A stretch of 64,000 bases of DNA from UBA10649 sp965278945 (GTDB taxonomy: Bacteria; Actinomycetota; Actinomycetes; S36-B12). The translations under genes were made by a program, and so were the position numbers. The stretch covers positions 2,790,001 through 2,854,000 of the forward strand of contig OZ257128.1 in assembly GCA_965278945.1 (NCBI GenBank), read 5' to 3'. Every line of letters starts with the position of its first letter. Position 1 is the stretch's first letter. The notes below the pieces were generated by a model. It saw only the letters and a list, made by a program, of their open reading frames with translations. It did no database searches and was not told the origin of the DNA. Positions 24,059 through 33,953 of this stretch are shown here, in pieces.

Positions 24059-25753
24059 GTGGGGCGCGTGACGGCACGGATGGGTATCTCGGACCTGCTC
24101 CACTACGACCGACGTCACCTGCGCGGAGACCTCGTGGCCGCGGTCACGGTCACCGCGTATCTCATCCCGCAGGTCATGGCCTACGCCGCGCTCGCCGGAC
24201 TGTCACCGCAAACGGGGCTGTGGATCATCGTCGTGACGATGACGATCTACGCCATCCTCGGCACGTCCCGCCTGCTGTCGGCGGGACCCGAGTCGACAAC
24301 TGCCCTGCTCACCGCAGCAGTACTCGCGCCGTTCGCGATCGGTGACCCGGTCCGGTACGCGGCGCTCGCGGCGCTCCTTGCGCTCATCGTCGGCTGCTAC
24401 GCGCTGATCGCGTGGGTGCTGCGCCTTGGCTTCATCGGCGACCTGCTGTCCAAGCCGGTCCTCACCGGATTCATGGCCGGCGTCGCGGTGATCATGATCA
24501 CCAGTCAGCTCGGCAAGATCACCGGCGTCGACGTTGCGGGAGACACCTTCGTCGAGGACATCCGCTCGTTCATATCGGGAGCAGGAGCGGGCGATATCGA
24601 GTGGCTGACGGTGGCGATCGGCCTGGGCGTTGCCGTCATCCTGCTCGCGCTGACTCCTCGCTTCCCGCGCATCCCTGTGCCCCTCATCGTGATGCTCGCG
24701 GCCGCAGCCCTTGTCGCCGCCTTCGACCTCGATGCACGAGGTGTGCTCACCGTCGGCAACCTGGACTTCGGCCTCCCCACCGTCGGCGTGCCGGCGGTCA
24801 ATTCCGAAGACCTCAGCCTCCTGCTGCTGCCCGCCCTCGGAATCTTCGTCGTCGGCTACGCCGACAACATCCTCACCGCGCGACTGTTCGCCGGACGGCA
24901 CCACGATCGCGTGCACAACAACCACGAGTTCCTGGCCATGGGCGCCACCAATCTCGGCTCGGCGGCGGTCTCCGGCTTCCCGGTGAGCTCGAGTGCGAGC
25001 CGCACCGTCATCGCCGATGCAAGTGGTGCGCGTACTCAGCTGTACTCGCTCGCGGCAGCCGCGCTCGTCGTAGTGTCGATGCTCCTGTTCAGCGGGGTGA
25101 TCGCCGCCTTCCCGGTGGCCGCCCTCGGCGGACTCGTGACGTACGCCGCGATCCGCCTCATCGACATCGCGGAGTTCCGCAGGCTGTGGGCGTTCCGCAA
25201 GCGCGAGTTCGCGCTGGCCGTCGCCGCGCTGGCCGGAGTGCTCCTCTTCGACATCCTGTACGGCGTCCTGGCCGCCATCGCGCTGTCCGTCATCGAACTG
25301 CTCACGCGCGTGGCGCGACCGCACTCCGCGGTGCTCGGGCAGGCTCCGGGAGTCCTGGGCTGGCACGACGTCGAGGACTACCCGCAGGCCAGCCAGATCC
25401 CCGGCCTGGTCGTCTTCAGGTTCGACTCTCCGCTGTTCTTCGCGAACGCGGAGACCTTTGTCGATGCCTGCCACGAGGCCGTCGGGCAGGCCTCGCCCCG
25501 CGCCCGCTGGCTGCTGCTCAACATGGAGGGCAACACCGAGGTCGACATCACCGGACTGGACGGGCTCGAGGACGTGCGCGAATGGTGCGAGCGGGAGGGA
25601 ATCGTGCTAGCCCTCGTGAGGGTCAAGCGCGACCTGCTCGACGACCTCGAACGTCACGGTGTTGCAGCGCGGATCGGACTAGGCCGGATCTACCCGACCC
25701 TGCCCGGCGCGGTCGCCAGCTACGAGGAATGGGCGGCGGCGAATCCGACCTGA
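24059..25753 (+). CDS. SulP family anion permease with STAS domain
   Basis: A 564-residue transporter of the SulP/SLC26 family, carrying sulfate, bicarbonate or other anions. The family motif region is VTVTAYLIPQVMAYAALAGL (residues about 29-48), followed by GPESTTALLTAAVL and LLSKPVLTGFMAGVAVIMIT. About 11-12 helices end near residue 410; the cytoplasmic C-terminus is a STAS domain (residues about 445-560) with MEGNTEVDITGLDGLEDVRE. The start could be the GTG at 24059 or 24068 or the ATG at 24080. The gene is followed at once by a convergent acyltransferase. Confidence 0.91.
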   Translation: MGRVTARMGISDLLHYDRRHLRGDLVAAVTVTAYLIPQVMAYAALAGLSPQTGLWIIVVTMTIYAILGTSRLLSAGPESTTALLTAAVLAPFAIGDPVRYAALAALLALIVGCYALIAWVLRLGFIGDLLSKPVLTGFMAGVAVIMITSQLGKITGVDVAGDTFVEDIRSFISGAGAGDIEWLTVAIGLGVAVILLALTPRFPRIPVPLIVMLAAAALVAAFDLDARGVLTVGNLDFGLPTVGVPAVNSEDLSLLLLPALGIFVVGYADNILTARLFAGRHHDRVHNNHEFLAMGATNLGSAAVSGFPVSSSASRTVIADASGARTQLYSLAAAALVVVSMLLFSGVIAAFPVAALGGLVTYAAIRLIDIAEFRRLWAFRKREFALAVAALAGVLLFDILYGVLAAIALSVIELLTRVARPHSAVLGQAPGVLGWHDVEDYPQASQIPGLVVFRFDSPLFFANAETFVDACHEAVGQASPRARWLLLNMEGNTEVDITGLDGLEDVREWCEREGIVLALVRVKRDLLDDLERHGVAARIGLGRIYPTLPGAVASYEEWAAANPT

Positions 25754-25756
25754 CGG

Positions 25757-26515
25757 TCAGCCCTCCGACGCCGCCTTCTTCGCCGCCCGCTCCGCGCGCA
25801 CCTGCTCTTCGATCGCGAGCGCCTCCTCGGGGGTCGGCGCACTGCCACCACGACGCTTCGGGATCCACCACGCACCCGCGGGCTTCGCGGGGTAGCGGTC
25901 GATGGTGACGTCGAGCAGTTCGACCATGCGTTCGCGCAGTTCCTCGGTGACGACATCGGGATTGGATCCGCGCGGAATGGGGATCGGTGCGCCGACGGTG
26001 ATGCAGATCGGCTTGCCCCGGGAGAAGTCGCGCACCCCGTACGACATCAGGCGCTGACCCCCGAACACGATCATCGGGATGAGCGGCACGTCCGCGGCGC
26101 GAGCCATGCGCACGGCACCGTTCTTGATCTCCTTGATCTCGAACGACCGGCTCATCGTCGCCTCGGGGAAGACTCCCACCAGCTCGCCGGACTTGAGGAC
26201 CGCGACCGCGTCGCGGAACGCCGCGGAGCCCGCATCGCGGTCAACGGGGATGTGCTTCATCCCGCGCATCAGCGGTCCGGCCACGGGGTGCTTGAAGATC
26301 CCGTCCTTGGCCATGAAGCGCACGAGGCGGTGGCCGGCGAGGTGCGCGGGCATGCCGGACAGCGCGAAGTCCAGGTAGCTCGTGTGGTTGATCGCGAGGA
26401 TCGCCCCGCCGGTCCTGGGAATGTTCTCCTCGCCGACGATGTCGAACTTCAGCCCCAAGCCGGCGAAGAAGACGCGTGCGCCCTGGATGATCGGGCGGTA
26501 GACCGGATCAGACAC
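25757..26515 (-). CDS. plsC: 1-acyl-sn-glycerol-3-phosphate acyltransferase family protein
   Basis: A 252-residue PlsC-like membrane-associated acyltransferase of phospholipid synthesis, transferring an acyl chain to lysophosphatidate. The catalytic box is INHTSYLDF (NHx4D, residues 43-49), the substrate box is GVFPEATMSRSFEIKEIKNG, and IPMIVFGGQRLM follows. The C-terminal tail (residues 225-252) is charged (EEQVRAERAAKKAASEG). GTG at 26515 overlaps the bldC-like gene by 8 bases, so the two are translated together. Confidence 0.9.
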   Translation of the reverse strand: MSDPVYRPIIQGARVFFAGLGLKFDIVGEENIPRTGGAILAINHTSYLDFALSGMPAHLAGHRLVRFMAKDGIFKHPVAGPLMRGMKHIPVDRDAGSAAFRDAVAVLKSGELVGVFPEATMSRSFEIKEIKNGAVRMARAADVPLIPMIVFGGQRLMSYGVRDFSRGKPICITVGAPIPIPRGSNPDVVTEELRERMVELLDVTIDRYPAKPAGAWWIPKRRGGSAPTPEEALAIEEQVRAERAAKKAASEG

Positions 26516-26741
26516 GCGGGTCTCCCGTGGGCGGTGCGTCGAACCGCCTGGCCGGGGACTGGCTCTGGAGCAGGGCGTGCACCTCGGTGGACCGGTATCG
26601 ACGATGCCCGCCGAGGGTGCGGATACTCGACAGCTTGCCCGCCTTCGCCCAGCGGGTCACGGTCTTGGGATCGACCCGGAACAAGGCGGCAACCTCCGCC
26701 GGGGTGAGTAGGTGCTCGGCGTCGGGGCCATGACCTGACAT
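26508..26741 (-). CDS. bldC: BldC-like developmental regulator (MerR/excisionase HTH)
   Basis: A 77-residue DNA-binding protein, close to the 68-residue length of Streptomyces BldC. The HTH is LLTPAEVAALFRVDPKTVTR (residues about 11-30) with the wing WAKAGKLSSIRTLGGHRRYR. BldC binds cooperatively to repeated sites and controls the timing of differentiation in Streptomyces. The ATG at 26741 is preceded by CGGAGGCTCAG; longer in-frame starts look non-coding. The placement beside a valine/leucine dehydrogenase and purM-purF matches the conserved order known in Streptomyces. Confidence 0.9.
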   Translation of the reverse strand: MSGHGPDAEHLLTPAEVAALFRVDPKTVTRWAKAGKLSSIRTLGGHRRYRSTEVHALLQSQSPARRFDAPPTGDPRV

Positions 26742-26856
26742 CTGAGCCTCCGTTCGGGTCTCGGTGGACCTGGCGACAAATCCGTCGACGTCCGTTTCAT
26801 CCGATTTGCAACTCTCGCACCCGGTCCACCATCGAGGCAAGTCATAGGGTTCGGTC

Positions 26857-27906
26857 ATGAGCGATCCCTGGGCCGGCTTCGAGGGGCACGAGCGCACCGT
26901 GGTCGCCGAGTTCGAGGGCGTGCGGATGGTGATCGCGGTCCATTCGACGGTTCTCGGGCCCGCCCTCGGCGGCACCCGCATGGCCCTCTACGCCGAGGGG
27001 GCAGACCCGAGCGCGGCCGCCTACGCCGACGCGCTGCGCCTGTCCCGGGCCATGACGTACAAGAACGCGCTGGCCGGGCTTGACCACGGCGGTGGCAAGG
27101 CGGTGATCCTCGCGGACCCGACGGTCAAGCCCGCTGCGCTCCTGCACGCTTACGGACGGCTGGTCGACAGTCTCGGCGGCAGCTACGTCACTGCGGGCGA
27201 TGTCGGCATGACGGTCGCCGACATGGACGTCATCGGCGCGGTCTGCCGTTGGACTACCGGACGGTCGCCGGAGCACGGCGGAGTCGGCGACTCGGGAATC
27301 CTCACCGCCTTCGGCGTCTTCGAGGGACTGCGTGCGTGCGCGGAGTTCCTCTGGGGCAGCGTGGATCTGGAGGGCAAGCGCGTGGGCGTGGTCGGCGCTG
27401 GCAAGGTCGGCGGGCGCCTCATCGGTCACCTGCATGACGCCGGAGCGGTCGTGACCGCGGTCGACCCATTGCCCGAGGCCAGATCGGCGATCATCGACGC
27501 CTATCCCACGACCCGCTTCGTCGACTCGATCGACGAGCTGCTCGCGCTGGACCTCGACGTGGTCTCACCGAACGCCCTCGGCGGGTTCTTGACCCGTGAC
27601 CGGGTGGCCTCCCTCACCGCTCCGCTGGTCTGCGGAGGGGCCAACAACCAGCTCGTCGATCCGGGGGTCGGGGATCTCCTCGCGGAGCGGGGCATCGTCT
27701 ACGCCCCTGACTTCATGGTCAACTGCGGAGGAGTCATCCAGGTGGCCGAGGAACTGGTCGGCTGCAACCTGGATCGGGCCAGGGAACGCACGGCCCGGGT
27801 CTTCTCGACCACGGCCAGGGTGCTCGACCGGGCCCGTCAGGAGGGCATCACCCCTGTGACCGCGGCCGAGCGGGAGGCCGAGGATCGGATCCGCTCGGCG
27901 TCGTGA
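26857..27906 (+). CDS. vdh: leucine/valine (Glu/Leu/Phe/Val) dehydrogenase
   Basis: A 349-residue NAD-dependent amino-acid dehydrogenase that deaminates branched-chain amino acids. The N-terminal catalytic domain has ALGGTRMALY and MTYKNALAGLDHGGGKAVIL (active-site lysines), and the C-terminal Rossmann fold has VGVVGAGKVGGRLIGHLHDA; LVCGGANNQL and GIVYAPDFMVNCGG are typical. Divergent from bldC (115 bases between starts). In Streptomyces this enzyme supplies precursors for branched fatty acids and polyketides; leucine and valine use cannot be separated here. Confidence 0.92.
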   Translation: MSDPWAGFEGHERTVVAEFEGVRMVIAVHSTVLGPALGGTRMALYAEGADPSAAAYADALRLSRAMTYKNALAGLDHGGGKAVILADPTVKPAALLHAYGRLVDSLGGSYVTAGDVGMTVADMDVIGAVCRWTTGRSPEHGGVGDSGILTAFGVFEGLRACAEFLWGSVDLEGKRVGVVGAGKVGGRLIGHLHDAGAVVTAVDPLPEARSAIIDAYPTTRFVDSIDELLALDLDVVSPNALGGFLTRDRVASLTAPLVCGGANNQLVDPGVGDLLAERGIVYAPDFMVNCGGVIQVAEELVGCNLDRARERTARVFSTTARVLDRARQEGITPVTAAEREAEDRIRSAS

Positions 27907-27945
27907 CGCAGAGCGCGGCCCGGTACTCTATTGTTTCGTTATCGC

Positions 27946-27970
27946 GTTCGGCGCCGTCACGGCGCCGAAC
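27946..27970 (+). terminator. 10-bp GC-rich hairpin after vdh
   Basis: GTTCGGCGCC and GGCGCCGAAC form a perfect 10-bp stem with a 5-base loop (GTCAC), 40 bases after the vdh stop and 47 bases before the DUF3073 start. There is no T-run after it, so it may be an actinobacterial I-shaped terminator for vdh or a leader structure of the next gene. Confidence 0.5.
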
Positions 27971-28016
27971 CTTCCACTGATAGCCGGGCTCTCGTACCGG
28001 ATGAGGGGGTCGAGCC

Positions 28017-28244
28017 ATGGGGCGCGGCCGTGCAAAGGCCAAGCAGACGAAGGTTGCCCGTGAGTTGAAGTACGGCGGGCCGCAGACTGACTTCGATCGC
28101 TTGCAGGCAGAACTGGGATCCGGGGGCGCACCAGTCGCCCCTCCTCGCGACGTCCCGAAGGAGGTCGTGGAGGATCCGTACGCCGAGGATCCGTACGCGA
28201 AGTACTACGACGAGGACGAGGCAGAGTCCGAACGCAAGGCATGA
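28017..28244 (+). CDS. DUF3073 family protein
   Basis: A 75-residue actinobacterial protein beginning MGRGRAKAKQTKVARELKYG, the hallmark of DUF3073. The basic N-terminus suggests nucleic-acid contact, and the acidic C-terminus contains YAEDPYAKYYDEDEAESE. Function unknown. ATG at 28017 has GAGGGGGTCGAGCC upstream. It is convergent with purM (8 bases between stops) and conserved next to purM in the phylum, so a link to purine or translation is sometimes suspected; nothing here proves it. Confidence 0.9.
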   Translation: MGRGRAKAKQTKVARELKYGGPQTDFDRLQAELGSGGAPVAPPRDVPKEVVEDPYAEDPYAKYYDEDEAESERKA

Positions 28245-28252
28245 GATCGCCG

Positions 28253-29337
<1,085 letters not shown>

Positions 29338-29341
<4 letters not shown>

Positions 29342-30898
29342 GGGCGATCAAGAGCGTCGACCGCGCCACCGCCCACGAGCGAGGCAACGCCTTCGACATC
29401 CGCGGTCGCGCCCGCAACGGCGCGGCGCTCGATCCCTTCGAGAACGTGCTTGCCCAGCAGTTCCGGCTCGGGCAGTGCGATGGGGTAGACGCCATCGAAG
29501 CAGGCCCGGCACAACTTGTCCTTGCTCACGGTCGTGGCCTCGATCACCTGCTCGAGGTCGATGTACGCGAGGGAGTCCGCGCCGATCGAAGTGCAGATCT
29601 CGTCGACCGACAGCCCGTTGGCGATGAGCTCGGCGCGACTGGCGAAGTCGATGCCGTAGAAGCACGGCCACTTGACCGGCGGGCTGGAGATGCGCACGTG
29701 CACCTCCTTGGCACCCGCCTCGCGCAGCATGCGGACCAATGCGCGCTGAGTATTGCCTCGAACGATCGAGTCGTCGACGACCACCAGGCGCTGGCCGGCG
29801 ATCACGTCGCGCAGGGGGTTGAGCTTCAGCCGGATGCCCAGCTGGCGGATCGTCTGGGAGGGCTGGATGAAGGTCCGGCCTACGTAGGCGTTCTTGACTA
29901 GTCCCTCGGCGAACGGGATGCCCGACTCCTGCGCGTACCCGATCGCTGCGTACCGGCCGGATTCGGGGACCGGGATGACCAGATCCGCCTCGACCGCGTG
30001 CTCGCGCGCGAGCCGGCGTCCGGTCTCGACTCGGGCCGCCTGCACGCCGCGGCCAGAGATGCTGGTGTCGGGCCGGGCCAGGTAGACGAACTCGAACAGG
30101 CAGCCCTTGGGGTCGGCCGCCGCGAAGCGATGCGAGCGCAGGCCGTTCTCGTCGACGACGATGAGCTCTCCGGGCTCGACCTCGCGGACGAAGGATGCGC
30201 CGACGATGTCGAGCGCGGCAGTCTCGCTGGCGAGGACCCAGCCTCGCTCGAGGCGGCCGAGCACGAGGGGGCGGACTCCCTGCGGATCGCGAGCGCCGTA
30301 CAGCGCGTCGTCGTCCATGAACACCAGCGAGAACGCACCGCGCAGCCGGGGCAGTTCCTCGAGAGCTGCGGCCTCGACCGAAAGATCGGGATGAGCCGCG
30401 AGCAGCGCGGCGACGGTGTCGGTATCGCTGGTCGAGAGCATCCGGGTGCCGAGCGGAAGCTCGCCGGACAGCTCGGCCAGTTCGGACAGCCGGGACTTCA
30501 GTTCATGGATGTTGGTCAGGTTGCCGTTGTGGCCCAGGGCCAGGTGGCCGGTCGCGGTGGCCCGGAAAGTCGGCTGGGCGTTCTCCCAGACGCTGGAGCC
30601 GGTCGTGGAGTAGCGCGTGTGGCCGATCGCGACGTGCCCGTGGAGGGACTCCAGCGAGGCCTCGGTGAACACCTGCGAGACCAGGCCCATGTCCTTGTAG
30701 ACCACGATGTGGGAACCGTCACTGACCGCGATGCCGGCCGACTCCTGGCCGCGATGCTGGAGCGCATACAGGCCGAAGTAGGTGAGCTTGGCGACTTCCT
30801 CGCCCGGGGGCCCAGACCCCGAAGACCCCGCAGTGATCCTGGGGTCCCTTGTCCTCGGTGAGCAGATCGTGATTCAGCATTCCATCGCCACGGGGCAC
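29338..30898 (-). CDS. purF: amidophosphoribosyltransferase, with an apparent +1 frameshift
   Basis: First committed step of purine synthesis: PRPP plus glutamine to phosphoribosylamine. The N-terminus reads MPRGDGMLNHDLLTEDKGPQ then DHCGVFGVWAPG, which fits actinobacterial PurF, with the catalytic Cys after a propeptide. From the GTG at 30898 the frame is right until WAPG, then one extra C in 30803-30805 shifts it; in the next frame the protein continues EEVAKLTYFGLYALQHRGQE to the end. PRPP loop VVVDDSIVRGNTQ and TGSSVWENAQP are intact. Corrected length is about 519 residues. A real knockout would make the cell a purine auxotroph, so sequencing error is likely. It ends overlapping purM (GTGA). 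Confidence 0.9.
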
Positions 30899-30926
30899 CC
30901 CCGTACTGTACCCGCTCCCGCGGGGA

Positions 30927-31734
30927 TCAGATCAGACCGCCACCGCGCTCATCTGCGTTCGAGAAGCGCTGTGCGATGTAGATAGGCAGGATGCTGATGA
31001 GCACGAGCGCCGCGGCCACCACATTGACGATCGGCGCCTGGGTTCGGGCGGAACAGATTCTCGTAGATCCAGATCGGCAGGGTGCTGATTCCCGGTCCGG
31101 CGGTGAAGGTCGTGACGATGATCTCGTCGAAGGACAGCCCGAAGGCGAGAATCGCTCCGGCGACAAGCGCCGACCGCATCAGCGGGAACGTCACGTAGAT
31201 GAACGTGCGAAATCCGTTGGCCCCGAGATCGGCCGACGCCTCCTCCACGCTGCCACCCATCCGCCGGATCCGGGCGAGCGCATTGTTGAACACGACCACG
31301 ATGCAGAACGTCGTGTGCCCGATGATCAGCGTGTAGATCGTCAGGCCGCCGAGGAACGTGGTGAACACGTTGTTCAAGGCAATGCCGGTGACGATGCCCG
31401 GCAGCGCAATCGGCAGCACGATCAGCAGCGAGATCGACTCGCGACCGAAGAATGCGTAGCGACCAAGGGCGAATGACAGCAAGGTGCCCAGGACGAGCGC
31501 GACGACTGTCGCCGCGGACGCCACGGCGACCGAGGTCACCAGCGCTTCGCGCACGCCCTCGTTCTGAAACGCCTTGCTCCACCATTCCGTGGTGAATCCG
31601 CTCGGCGGCCAGGTGAGGGACTTGTTGATGCTGAACGAGTTGACGAGGATGACGCCGAGCGGGACGTAGATGAATCCGAGCGCGATGACCGCGAAGACGC
31701 TGAGGGCGATCTTGGTGCCCCGGGAGATGGTCAT
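30927..31734 (-). CDS. potC: polyamine ABC transporter permease (PotC-like), with apparent +1 frameshift
   Basis: A type-I importer permease with six helices and the EAA loop (EEASADLGANGFRTFIYVTF). The frame is correct from ATG 31734 to YENLFRPN; then one extra base in the G-run at 31040-31042 shifts it. The adjacent frame carries the expected ending QAPIVNVVAAALVLISILPI then YIAQRFSNADERGGGLI, to the TGA at 30927. Corrected length is about 268 residues. The lesion removes only the last helix if real. It starts 4 bases after the potB stop. Probably a sequencing or assembly error, as with purF nearby. Confidence 0.87.
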
Positions 31735-31740
31735 GGCCGG

Positions 31741-32613
31741 CTACAAGCTGTTCAGCGCGCCGGAACGGCGCACTGCCAGCAGGTAGAGCAGCACGATGAT
31801 CACCGGGATGGTCGCGACTGCTGCGGCGAACGGAAGGTTGGTGACGTACGTCGTCTGGATCACGTTGCCGAGCATCGTGACCTTGCCGCCGACGATCTGC
31901 GCGGTGATGTAGTCGCCCAGGCTCAGCGAGAACGTGAACACCGAGCCGGCAACGATCGACGGGAAGATGATCGGCATGACGACGCTGCGGAACGTGCGCC
32001 CGTTCTTTGCGCCCAGATCCGCCGAGGCGTCGAGCATCGAGTCCGGCAGCCGCGTCAGTCCGGCGTAGATCGGCAGGATCATGTACGGCAGCCACAGGTA
32101 CGTGAGCGTGATCACGATGCCGAGGTAGCCGTACCCCGGCGAGCTCAGACCGATCGGATCGAGGAACCAGGCCAGCACGCCGGTCTCGGGCTGCAGCATC
32201 GATCGCCACGCGTAGACCTTGACCAGGTACGAGGCCCATAGCGGGGTCAGGACCATCGCGACCAGCAGCGGACGCCAGCTCGGTCGGGCAACCCGGGCCA
32301 TGAAGAACGCCAATGGCATGGCGAGGATCAGGCAGAACAACGTGACGAGCAACGCGATGCTCAACGTCCGCAGCACCGAGGTGAGATACGCGGGCGTCGT
32401 GAAGACCTGCTGGAAGTTCTGCAGGGTGAACGTGCGGACCAGTTGTCCGGTGAAGTCGTCGACGGTCCAGAAGGCGGTCAGGAAGAGGGCCGCGAGCGAG
32501 CCCAGGTAGACCACGACCAGCCACGCCATCGGAGCGGTCAGCAGACCGGCCAAGCGAAGCTTGGGATGCCGGTAGCCGAAGCCGCCCCGAGGCGGGCTGG
32601 TCGTGGTCGTCAC
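31741..32613 (-). CDS. potB: polyamine ABC transporter permease (PotB-like)
   Basis: A 290-residue inner-membrane permease: six helices after a cytoplasmic N-terminus (MTTTTSPPRGGFGYRHPKLR), with LTPLWASYLVKVYAWRSML, typical of PotB, and the EAA loop ASADLGAKNGRTFRSVVMPI. Pairs with PotC to form the channel of a spermidine/putrescine-type importer. Third gene of potA-potD-potB-potC, 22 bases from the potD stop. Confidence 0.93.
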   Translation of the reverse strand: MTTTTSPPRGGFGYRHPKLRLAGLLTAPMAWLVVVYLGSLAALFLTAFWTVDDFTGQLVRTFTLQNFQQVFTTPAYLTSVLRTLSIALLVTLFCLILAMPLAFFMARVARPSWRPLLVAMVLTPLWASYLVKVYAWRSMLQPETGVLAWFLDPIGLSSPGYGYLGIVITLTYLWLPYMILPIYAGLTRLPDSMLDASADLGAKNGRTFRSVVMPIIFPSIVAGSVFTFSLSLGDYITAQIVGGKVTMLGNVIQTTYVTNLPFAAAVATIPVIIVLLYLLAVRRSGALNSL

Positions 32614-32635
32614 TGGTGTGTGTCCTTAGCGCGCC

Positions 32636-33898
32636 CTACGAGCGGAGCGCACTCCAAGCCGTGCCCCACTCGCTGTAGGGAACGCACTGGACATCCGTGC
32701 GGCCATCGATGCAGGCGGCCGTCGGGGTGTTCCAGTAGTAGACGTCCTCCCAGTACGCGGTGTCGCCAGCGTGGTACTTCGTGCAGTGGTCCTTGTCTGC
32801 GGTCAGGTCACAGGACAACGCGTTGGACGGTGCCTCGCCGAACCACTCGGTCGCGGCCGCGTTCGTCTCCGGGGAGGCGATGTGGTCCAGCCACAGGTAC
32901 GCGCAGTTGATGTTCGGCGTGTCCTTGGTGATCATCCAGGTGTCCGACCATCCGGTGGCACCCTCCTTGGGCTTCACCGCCATGACCTTGCCGCCCTCGG
33001 CCTCCGCGAGGTTCGCGATGACCTGCCAGGTGGTGCCCACTGACGTCGTGCCCGACACGAAGGCCTGGAGCGCCTTCGTGTAGTCCGACCAGTACTCGCC
33101 GACGAGGGCCTTCTGCTGCTCGAGCAGCGCGATGGCCGCGTCGAACTGCGTCTGGTCCAGCGAGTAGGGATCGGTGATGCCCAGTTCGGGCTGCGTGGCC
33201 ATGAGGTAGACGGCCGCATCAGCGATGAAGATCGGCGAGTCGTACGCCGTCACCGAGCCCGCATACGGGGAGTCCGCCTCGAAGGTGGCCGCCCACGAGT
33301 CCAGCGGCTCGGTCACCTTGTCGGTGTTCCACATCAGCAGGTTGGCGCCACGCCCGTGCGGCACTCCGTACGGAACCCCACCGACGCTGTTGTGCGTCTG
33401 CAGCTTCAGGTCCTCGAAGATGTCGGCGTAGCTCGGGATGAGATCGGTGTTGATCGGCTGGACGTTGTCGCCATAGATCAACCTCAAGGTCGCGTCGCCG
33501 GACGCCGACACGACATCCCAGCCACCGCCCTGCATGAGCTTGACCGCCTCGTCGGAGGTACCGAAGGTCTTGACGTTGACCTCGCAGCCGGTCTCCGTCT
33601 CGAAGTCGGTCACCCAGTCGACGGCCGGATCGGTTGAGCCGTCCTCGACGTAGCCGGGCCACGCGAGGATGTTGACCTGCCCCTCTCCTGCGCCCACCGG
33701 ACCGGCATACGCAGCGCCACCCGGGGTCTCGGGTGCCGCGGACTCCTCAGGAGCGGCAGACTCCATCGGCGCACTGGCTTCGGCCGACGAGCCAGCAGCG
33801 CTCGACGACTCGGAGCTCGAACTGCTGCTGCACGCTGCAGCCAGCAATGCCACGGCGGAACCCACCGCGGCAATCTTGAGCAGACGCTTTGTTTGCAC
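32636..33898 (-). CDS. potD: polyamine-type solute-binding lipoprotein (PotD-like)
   Basis: A 420-residue extracellular binding protein. Lipoprotein signal VQTKRLLKIAAVGSAVALLA then AAC with the lipid Cys at about 23, followed by a long Ser/Ala/Pro/Glu linker (SSSSSSESSSAAG...), typical of Gram-positive lipoproteins. The binding lobes begin VNILAWPGYVEDGS and include DVVSASGDATLRLIYGDNVQ and VPYGVPHGRGANLLMWN. The GTG at 33898 is preferred because GGGGAGG lies 6 bases before it; the in-frame GTG at 33904 is immediately next to that site. Substrate is likely a polyamine or similar cation. Confidence 0.9.
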   Translation of the reverse strand: MQTKRLLKIAAVGSAVALLAAACSSSSSSESSSAAGSSAEASAPMESAAPEESAAPETPGGAAYAGPVGAGEGQVNILAWPGYVEDGSTDPAVDWVTDFETETGCEVNVKTFGTSDEAVKLMQGGGWDVVSASGDATLRLIYGDNVQPINTDLIPSYADIFEDLKLQTHNSVGGVPYGVPHGRGANLLMWNTDKVTEPLDSWAATFEADSPYAGSVTAYDSPIFIADAAVYLMATQPELGITDPYSLDQTQFDAAIALLEQQKALVGEYWSDYTKALQAFVSGTTSVGTTWQVIANLAEAEGGKVMAVKPKEGATGWSDTWMITKDTPNINCAYLWLDHIASPETNAAATEWFGEAPSNALSCDLTADKDHCTKYHAGDTAYWEDVYYWNTPTAACIDGRTDVQCVPYSEWGTAWSALRS

Positions 33899-33953
33899 CT
33901 GCACCCTCCCCTTCTTCTGTGGAGCCGCGAGCGGACGCTCACGGCGAGCTGTT

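Noticed and set aside
24203..25474. Long minus-strand frame (423 codons) opposite the SulP gene
   Set aside because: Low-complexity charged translation typical of the antisense of a high-GC membrane protein gene; no motif.
30932..32524. 530-codon minus-strand frame spanning potB and potC
   Set aside because: It is a shifted frame of the two permease genes; only its last part (QAPIV..., in a neighbouring frame) contributes to the frameshifted PotC end.
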